A stretch of 37,313 nucleotides of DNA from Apostichopus parvimensis. Taxonomy: Eukaryota > Echinodermata > Holothuroidea > Aspidochirotida > Stichopodidae. The stretch lies in assembly GCA_000934455.1 (NCBI GenBank), contig KN891987.1, positions 5,281 through 42,593 of the forward strand, in the 5' to 3' direction. The number at the start of each line of letters is the position of its first letter. The first letter of the stretch is position 1. Under the pieces are notes generated by a model. That model saw nothing but the letters and a program-made list of their open reading frames with translations. It was not told the DNA's origin and ran no database searches. Below are positions 35,301 to 37,313 of the stretch, piece by piece. The position numbers and the translations under genes were made by a program.

Positions 35301-37279
35301 TGCTTCATATTGCCACATTTTTTCATTGAGTTTATCTTCTTCAGTACTCAAGGAGATATCAGAAGAGTTAAAAGCTTTGAAGTTTGTCTGTGTAGATCTA
35401 CTTTATCATATTTTCTAATCGAATCCTTTCAAATCATATCCCAGGTGTATTATTCCCCACAGTTGTGCAATCTGTGAGGATATAAAGACCTTATATTGTT
35501 CGCAATAAAAAAATAAGGATTATGCTACTTGTTTCTTTGTGTGACCATGAAGAAAACACTTTTCTAATATGCATTATCACTATTTAATATGTATTTTTAA
35601 AAGAATGTGTACCACAGAACAATGCATATGTCAGCTGATTAATTACCTCTTTTGTTATCTACAGATCCGTGTACTTCAAACCCATGTCAGAATAATGGTT
35701 TTTGTTCCAGGGATCCACAAGGGTCTCGCTACACCTGTACCTGCAATGGCAACTTTCTGGGAGTAAACTGTCAGTTTGCAAGTAAGTGTGGGCAATCACA
35801 CTCTTTCTATGTCTGATGAAACTTTACCTCAATAATGTTTTCTCTTCTATAAGGTTGTCACTAAATGTTACAAAAATGTATGAACATTTGTAATTAAAAA
35901 AAAAAAAATCCCAAATAGTTTGGGGATTACATTTACTCACTGGTATTGGGAAATAACTTTGACCAATTCTTTTTCTGAATTTTAAATTTTTTATTTTATC
36001 TTTGTAGTTTGGTAATTAATGTTATCCCCCTCCCCTTCCCCCTCCTTTTTACCTCTACACACTCAGACCCTTGCATACCCGAACCTTGTCTGAATAACGG
36101 TGAGTGTACCTTCGTGAATGATGGAGCCAGCTTTACCTGTGCCTGTCCAAACAACTTCCTTGGGGATAGTTGTCAAAATCTCGGTAAGTTTAACAGAATT
36201 TTGTTCTCATCATAAATGTATGCTCTGTACGTGAAATAATTTTTTTACCATTAAACTGTGCATTAGGCAAAAACATGAAATGGTGGATGAGAGGAACAAA
36301 GAAATTTGAAACTTTTGAGTCCTGTATTTCTTGTACTTCTCCTAATGCATGTACGTTGATGAAAAACGATTCCAGCTGTTGACGTTAGTCAGTAGTTCTC
36401 TTTTGATATTCAGCATCGTATATGAAGGTTTCCATCCACACGGTCTTAGAAAACCTGCCAAGAGTAATAGAAAGTCTAAAATCAGTTGAAGGCTTGGAAA
36501 AGTCACAGAAAGAAAGAAGAAAATTTGTGTTAAATAGTCATGGTTAAAGTTGGACTTATTATTTAAAATTCTGAAATGGTTTCTATCTGAGTATTTTTTT
36601 TTATCATCCTGGAAATATGTCCAGAACAGGGTACAGAGTGACATTTGTTTACTGTAATAGGTCATGGAATTTTGTTAATTGTTTTTATGGAAAAGTCAAC
36701 AAAAATGTCATGACGAGATTATTGTCCAGAACAAAGATAACAGAGTGACATTTGTTTACTGTAATAGGTCATGGAATTTTGTTAATTGTTTTCATGGAAA
36801 AGTCAACAAAAATGTCATGACGAGATTAATTTTTCAAGAATCTGTCGGTATTCTGGATATTTGCAACAGTGAATCATCTATTTGTGTGAGCACAGTCTGT
36901 GACACTCAATCGTCTTTTATACAAACCATGAAACAACATATTTACCTGCCGGTCAGTGACAAAGCAACGTACACTTATGAATGCATGAATACATGAATAC
37001 ATGAATACATGAATATATGAATATATGAATGCATGACTACATGAATATATGGATATATGGATATATTAATATATGAATGCATGAATACATGGACACATGG
37101 ATATATATGGATATATATGAATATATGAATACTTTACACAAGCCTGCCTCTCTTTATCATAGATCCCTGCTTGTCGGCTCCATGTCAAAACGGAGCTACG
37201 TGTCGAACAACTTTTGACGGATCGGCTTTCATCTGCGACTGCACTTCCGGTTTCTTTGGTCTTACGTGTGCATCGTCTT
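14306..37279 (+). CDS. Fibropellin-like secreted EGF/CUB protein with six copies of an unnamed 4-Cys module; continues past the window
   Basis: Twenty-three coding exons give 1503 codons with consistent phases and no internal stop. The order is signal peptide (1-25), EGF1 (26-65), CUB (66-190), EGF2 (191-230), modules A-C (231-655), EGF3-4 (656-734), modules D-F (735-1150), EGF5-13 (1151-1503). SP-EGF-CUB-EGF is, as I recall, the N-terminal layout of sea urchin fibropellins, apical extracellular matrix proteins stored in egg vesicles. The six unnamed modules placed before the EGF array depart from that layout. A fibropellin would end in an avidin-like domain, which would lie beyond this window. 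A matrix or adhesive role is inferred. Confidence 0.8.
14469..14801 (+). mobile_element. LINE reverse transcriptase tail enclosed by 33-base inverted repeat
   Basis: The plus strand reads [29 protein letters not shown] and FKRKLKAHL, then stops at 14641-14643. This is a non-LTR reverse transcriptase C-terminus, unlike the one at 7743. Arms 14469-14501 and 14769-14801 are perfect 33-base reverse complements, the left arm lying inside the coding tail. An A-rich tail (aaataaataaaaagg) follows. It lies in intron 1 of the fibropellin-like gene. Confidence 0.75.
14802..15303. other. Remainder of intron 1 with G-rich tract
   Basis: GGGGGGAGGGAGGAGGGGAGGG-type sequence at about 14914-14941 could form a G-quadruplex. 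The rest is AT-rich and ends in the acceptor ttttag. Confidence 0.5.
15304..15423 (+). CDS. Fibropellin-like exon 2: EGF1
   Basis: Acceptor ttttag, donor gtaagt, phase 1-1, 40 codons. Reads [13 protein letters not shown], then [14 protein letters not shown]: six cysteines with EGF spacing. The third residue of C1-x-S-x-P-C2 is Pro, so the O-glucose site is lost. A lone EGF ahead of a CUB matches fibropellin layout. Confidence 0.9.
15424..16364. other. Intron 2 with foldback repeat
   Basis: Holds a C run at about 15471-15488 and the long imperfect palindrome at 16045-16225. Otherwise AT-rich. Confidence 0.5.
16045..16225. repeat. Foldback (hairpin) element
   Basis: Imperfect palindrome. GTGCAATAGTGCAAATATTTC (from about 16081) and the GTTGAAAGATG and TGTTCCATTCAAC blocks recur as reverse complements up to 16201. 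Outer AATAATGAATGGTT and AACCATTAATTATT extend the arms. The loop is near 16138. Likely a foldback or MITE-type element. Confidence 0.75.
16365..16739 (+). CDS. Fibropellin-like exon 3: CUB domain
   Basis: Acceptor ttctag, donor gtgagt, phase 1-1, 125 codons. After a Ser-rich lead come [50 protein letters not shown] and [10 protein letters not shown], the CUB succession (N-T-S-P-G-[YW]-P; F-x-E ... YxDxL; GF ... Y). Only the first two of the usual four cysteines are present, so the second disulfide is missing. CUB domains mediate protein-protein contacts, often calcium dependent. Confidence 0.9.
16740..19415. other. Intron 3, 2.7 kb, with Penelope-like repeat copies
   Basis: Contains the hammerhead-like repeats at 16793-17030 and a G run at about 17648. 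A 64-codon minus-strand open frame (17885-18079) has no recognised relatives. Similar phrases around aaggtgt.gtgccctc occur at about 18665 and 18748, suggesting a decayed repeat. Confidence 0.5.
16793..17032 (+). mobile_element. Penelope-like repeat copies with hammerhead-like cores
   Basis: CTGAAGAGGAT appears first as a truncated start (about 16800), then as a full unit: CTGAAGA (16819-16825), GATCC and GGATC paired around TGCTAG, then GAAACGTC (16843-16850) and AGGCCC. A third, degenerate unit lies at 16990-17030 (TTGAAAGAAGATACTGCCGG, ATCGAAACGCG, AGGCC). The tail ACACATTCTCTTACACAGGC is shared in inverted form with 6695-6720. Confidence 0.6.
19416..19535 (+). CDS. Fibropellin-like exon 4: EGF2, calcium-binding type
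   Basis: Acceptor ctcag, donor gtaagg, phase 1-1, 40 codons. [18 protein letters not shown], then [20 protein letters not shown] at the start plus D and the aromatic Y fit calcium-binding EGF consensus. It follows the CUB directly. Confidence 0.9.
19536..20034. other. Intron 4, nothing recognised
   Basis: Ordinary AT-rich intron ending in ttgttgtag. Confidence 0.5.
20035..20460 (+). CDS. Fibropellin-like exon 5: unnamed 4-Cys module A
   Basis: Single 142-codon exon, phase 1-1, acceptor ttgtag, donor gtgagt. It starts [10 protein letters not shown], has the shared VTGSNLW, then CSDTQFLC and CTQITCRG. It is the most divergent copy: it has [11 protein letters not shown] where the others have a charged strand before the first cysteine. 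Alternating hydrophobics suggest a beta-sandwich. No named domain recognised. Confidence 0.85.
20461..21881. other. Intron 5, nothing recognised
   Basis: 1.4 kb. A few short open frames on both strands without motifs. It ends in a strong pyrimidine tract and caccag. Confidence 0.5.
21882..22301 (+). CDS. Fibropellin-like exon 6: unnamed 4-Cys module B
   Basis: 140 codons, phase 1-1, acceptor accag, donor gtaagt. GVEISATT at the start, [35 protein letters not shown] and CQEIDCGG. It has the four cysteines at invariant spacing. It follows module A directly. Confidence 0.88.
22302..22765. other. Intron 6, nothing notable
   Basis: A short GTTT microsatellite at about 22700-22722; otherwise ordinary. 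Confidence 0.5.
22766..22908 (+). CDS. Fibropellin-like exon 7: module C, first part
   Basis: Acceptor ttatag, donor gtaatt, phase 1 in and 0 out. [11 protein letters not shown], then [10 protein letters not shown], where the exon ends. The intron interrupts the module immediately after the L-W motif. Confidence 0.85.
23209..23494 (+). CDS. Fibropellin-like exon 8: module C, second part
   Basis: Acceptor ggccag, donor gtcagt, phase 0 in and 1 out. [50 protein letters not shown] and CQGFSCTG. Together with exon 7 it gives 143 codons. Confidence 0.87.
23495..24079. other. Intron 8, nothing recognised
   Basis: Ordinary intron with a C-rich stretch near 23790. Confidence 0.5.
24080..24193 (+). 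CDS. Fibropellin-like exon 9: EGF3
   Basis: Acceptor ctacag, donor gtaagt, phase 1-1, 38 codons. [16 protein letters not shown], then [14 protein letters not shown]. Six cysteines. C2-QNGG-T-C3 is an O-fucose consensus. Confidence 0.93.
24194..25002. other. Intron 9 with purine-rich start
   Basis: GGA/GGT-rich tract at 24224-24300 directly after the donor; the rest is AT-rich. Confidence 0.5.
25003..25125 (+). CDS. Fibropellin-like exon 10: EGF4
   Basis: Acceptor tgaag, donor gtaaga, phase 1-1, 41 codons. [16 protein letters not shown], then [14 protein letters not shown]. Six cysteines, with an O-fucose consensus C-LFGG-T-C. The acceptor has a weak pyrimidine tract next to the AG. Confidence 0.88.
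25126..26499. other. Intron 10 with tandem AGGTCA-rich array
   Basis: Most of this intron is the array at 25440-26290. Confidence 0.6.
25440..26290 (+). repeat. Diverged tandem repeat, about 130-175 bases per unit, with AGGTCA direct repeats
   Basis: About six units share GAAGGGAAGCTTGGAC, CATATTAAGTACxxGAxGTACCAC, TACAAGAAGCCTATTATT, and GGTCAAAGGTCATTT, then GGGTCA and AAATTGTGAAA. Direct AGGTCA-type half sites separated by one base occur at about 25495, 25784, 26107 and 26236. Units are diverged, so this is an old minisatellite. Confidence 0.8.
26500..26907 (+). CDS. Fibropellin-like exon 11: unnamed 4-Cys module D
   Basis: 136 codons, phase 1-1, acceptor tttcag, donor gtaagc. [54 protein letters not shown] and CTAIDCRG. 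The C2 to C3 interval is 21 residues, shorter than the 24-26 of the other copies. It is GC-richer than the neighbouring exons. Confidence 0.88.
26908..27438. other. Intron 11 with G-rich tract
   Basis: G-rich run at about 26970-27025 shortly after the donor; nothing else recognised. Confidence 0.5.
27439..27858 (+). CDS. Fibropellin-like exon 12: unnamed 4-Cys module E
   Basis: 140 codons, phase 1-1, acceptor tctcag, donor gtaaat. [53 protein letters not shown] and CQQVTCRG. Confidence 0.88.
27859..28232. other. Intron 12 with short TGCATTAATA repeat
   Basis: Four near-tandem copies of GTGCATTAATA-like 10-11-mers at 27904-27950; the rest is AT-rich. Confidence 0.5.
28233..28418 (+). CDS. 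Fibropellin-like exon 13: module F, first part
   Basis: 62 codons, phase 1-1, acceptor ctgaag, donor gtgagt. [41 protein letters not shown]. The exon stops about 16 residues after L-W, a different intron position from that in module C. Confidence 0.85.
28772..29093. mobile_element. MITE with CAGGGATGTGC ends, copy 1
   Basis: 322-base element. Inverted ends CAGGGATGTGCTCA (28772-28785) and TGAGCACATCCCTG (29080-29093). Identical 6-base flanks CTTACT at 28766-28771 and 29094-29099. Subterminal GGGCGGCACCGGGCGG and CCCGGCAC motifs. No protein coded. It ends 46 bases before the next exon. Confidence 0.88.
29140..29373 (+). CDS. Fibropellin-like exon 14: module F, second part
   Basis: 78 codons, phase 1-1, acceptor ctgcag, donor gtgcgg. 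[47 protein letters not shown] and CQQYPCEG. It completes module F at 140 codons. Confidence 0.87.
29374..30300. other. Intron 14, nothing recognised
   Basis: AT-rich. Short TTGATAATAA repeats near 30175-30215. Confidence 0.5.
30301..30414 (+). CDS. Fibropellin-like exon 15: EGF5
   Basis: 38 codons, phase 1-1, acceptor aatcag, donor gtgaga. [16 protein letters not shown], then [15 protein letters not shown]-fucose consensus present. Confidence 0.93.
30415..30980. other. Intron 15, nothing recognised
   Basis: Starts with a CT-rich tract; otherwise ordinary. Confidence 0.5.
30981..31106 (+). CDS. Fibropellin-like exon 16: EGF6
   Basis: 42 codons, phase 1-1, acceptor caacag, donor gtaagt. [16 protein letters not shown], then [15 protein letters not shown]. 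Longest EGF exon of the array. Confidence 0.92.
31107..31566. other. Intron 16, nothing recognised
   Basis: Short GTGTGTGT run near 31315; otherwise ordinary. Confidence 0.5.
31567..31683 (+). CDS. Fibropellin-like exon 17: EGF7
   Basis: 39 codons, phase 1-1. [14 protein letters not shown], then [14 protein letters not shown]. Carries both C-x-S-x-P-C (O-glucose) and C-x4-T-C (O-fucose) consensus sites. Confidence 0.94.
31684..32660. other. Intron 17 with second MITE copy
   Basis: Contains the MITE at 32043-32504; the rest is AT-rich. Confidence 0.6.
32043..32504. mobile_element. MITE with CAGGGATGTGC ends, copy 2, inverted relative to copy 1
   Basis: 462-base element starting CAGGGATGTGCGCAGG at 32043 and ending GGGCACATCCATG at 32504. 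Identical 6-base flanks TGTACA at 32037-32042 and 32505-32510. Its right end, reversed, matches the left end of copy 1 (about 30 of 34 bases), so the two are the same family in opposite orientation. Confidence 0.85.
32661..32777 (+). CDS. Fibropellin-like exon 18: EGF8
   Basis: 39 codons, phase 1-1, acceptor tttaag, donor gtatga. [14 protein letters not shown], then [14 protein letters not shown]. Six cysteines, but with no glycosylation consensus and an unusual G-G-S-K-G between the last cysteines. Confidence 0.9.
32785..33970. repeat. ATGACATG-type satellite array in intron 18
   Basis: About 1.2 kb of ACATGACATGA-like short repeats organised in higher-order units of about 135-157 bases. 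TACATGAATATGCATGACAT recurs with small changes at about 33281, 33416, 33557 and 33714. Long minus-strand open frames rich in M-S-C-H are only readings of the repeat. Confidence 0.92.
34281..34397 (+). CDS. Fibropellin-like exon 19: EGF9
   Basis: 39 codons, phase 1-1, acceptor caacag, donor gtaagc. [14 protein letters not shown], then [15 protein letters not shown]-glucose consensus C-F-S-S-P-C kept; no O-fucose residue (V). Confidence 0.94.
34398..34961. other. Intron 19, G-rich patch only
   Basis: G-rich patch at 34710-34745; nothing else recognised. Confidence 0.5.
34962..35078 (+). CDS. Fibropellin-like exon 20: EGF10
   Basis: 39 codons, phase 1-1, acceptor caccag, donor gtaagt. [14 protein letters not shown], then [14 protein letters not shown]. 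Both O-glucose and O-fucose consensus sites. Confidence 0.94.
35079..35664. other. Intron 20, nothing recognised
   Basis: AT-rich, ordinary intron. Confidence 0.5.
35665..35781 (+). CDS. Fibropellin-like exon 21: EGF11
   Basis: 39 codons, phase 1-1, acceptor ctacag, donor gtaagt. [14 protein letters not shown], then [15 protein letters not shown]-glucose consensus present. The leftover base is A here instead of the usual G, so the next repeat starts with Asn. Confidence 0.93.
36067..36183 (+). CDS. Fibropellin-like exon 22: EGF12
   Basis: 39 codons, phase 1-1, acceptor actcag, donor gtaagt. [14 protein letters not shown], then [14 protein letters not shown]. Neither glycosylation consensus is kept. 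Confidence 0.93.
36619..36831. repeat. Recent tandem duplication, 105-base unit
   Basis: GTCCAGAACA... starts at 36619 and again at 36724. The two units are nearly identical through ...CATGACGAGATTA, with a few differences in the first 20 bases and one further on. Confidence 0.92.
36975..37130. repeat. TACATGAA / ATATATGAA microsatellite
   Basis: Imperfect 8-base repeats (gaatacat, gaatatat, ggatatat) ending 33 bases before the next exon. Confidence 0.9.
37163..37279 (+). CDS. Fibropellin-like exon 23: EGF13 (gene continues)
   Basis: 39 codons, phase 1-1, acceptor tcatag, donor gtatgt. [14 protein letters not shown], then [14 protein letters not shown]. Both O-glucose and O-fucose consensus sites. 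Last exon in the window; the open phase shows the gene continues. Confidence 0.93.
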
Positions 37280-37313
37280 GTATGTATTTCATTTTTCACA
37301 CTCATTAAATTTT

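Larger units (their letters stand above)
36184..37162. other. Intron 22 with tandem duplication and TACATGAA microsatellite
   Basis: Contains the 105-base duplication at 36619-36831 and the microsatellite at 36975-37130. Confidence 0.6.

Noticed and set aside
1..37313. CRISPR arrays, operons or bacterial features
   Set aside because: The window is eukaryotic with spliced genes; its repeats are satellites and transposons without the repeat-spacer pattern.

Overview
The window is animal nuclear DNA: AT-rich, with long introns, GT-AG splice signals, a 730-base N gap and many transposon remnants. An echinoderm, possibly a sea cucumber, is the best guess. The larger gene opens signal peptide, EGF, CUB, calcium-binding-type EGF, which is how I recall sea urchin fibropellins starting. 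The smaller gene is a short-chain collagen of a kind found in marine invertebrates. The species itself is inference.

Positions 1-4800 hold the 3' part of a plus-strand membrane-type short-chain collagen (spongin or C4-like). Four exons (359-614, 2114-2407, 2890-3009, 3719-4209) join with matching phases into 386 residues: a linker with a furin-like site, 28 Gly-X-Y triplets, and a cysteine-rich C-terminal domain. A TGA sits exactly where a triplet glycine is expected (2898-2900). Its introns carry two hAT-like MITEs, one with perfect 15-base inverted ends and a perfect 8-base target duplication, and a tRNA-derived SINE.

Positions 4800-14280 are intergenic. They hold a broken minus-strand LINE reverse transcriptase tail, an inverted pair of a Penelope-like repeat, the N gap and a pyrimidine-rich repeat ending in a hammerhead-like core. 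I see no convincing gene there.

Positions 14285-37313 hold one large secreted or matrix gene on the plus strand, open at the 3' edge. It has 23 coding exons and 1503 codons inside the window. Nearly every exon is symmetric phase 1-1, the mark of exon shuffling. The order is signal peptide, EGF1, CUB, EGF2, three copies of an unnamed roughly 140-residue module, EGF3, EGF4, three more copies of that module, then EGF5 to EGF13 and onward. The module has an invariant G-x-x-L-W motif and four cysteines spaced C-x6-C ... C-x4-C. I do not recognise it as a named domain, and it is the best candidate for something undescribed. The last seven EGF exons are each exactly 117 bases, and many EGF repeats keep Notch-type O-glucose and O-fucose sites. 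The introns contain two copies of a MITE family with 6-base target duplications, a tandem array of nuclear-receptor-like half sites, and a 1.2 kb ATGACATG satellite.
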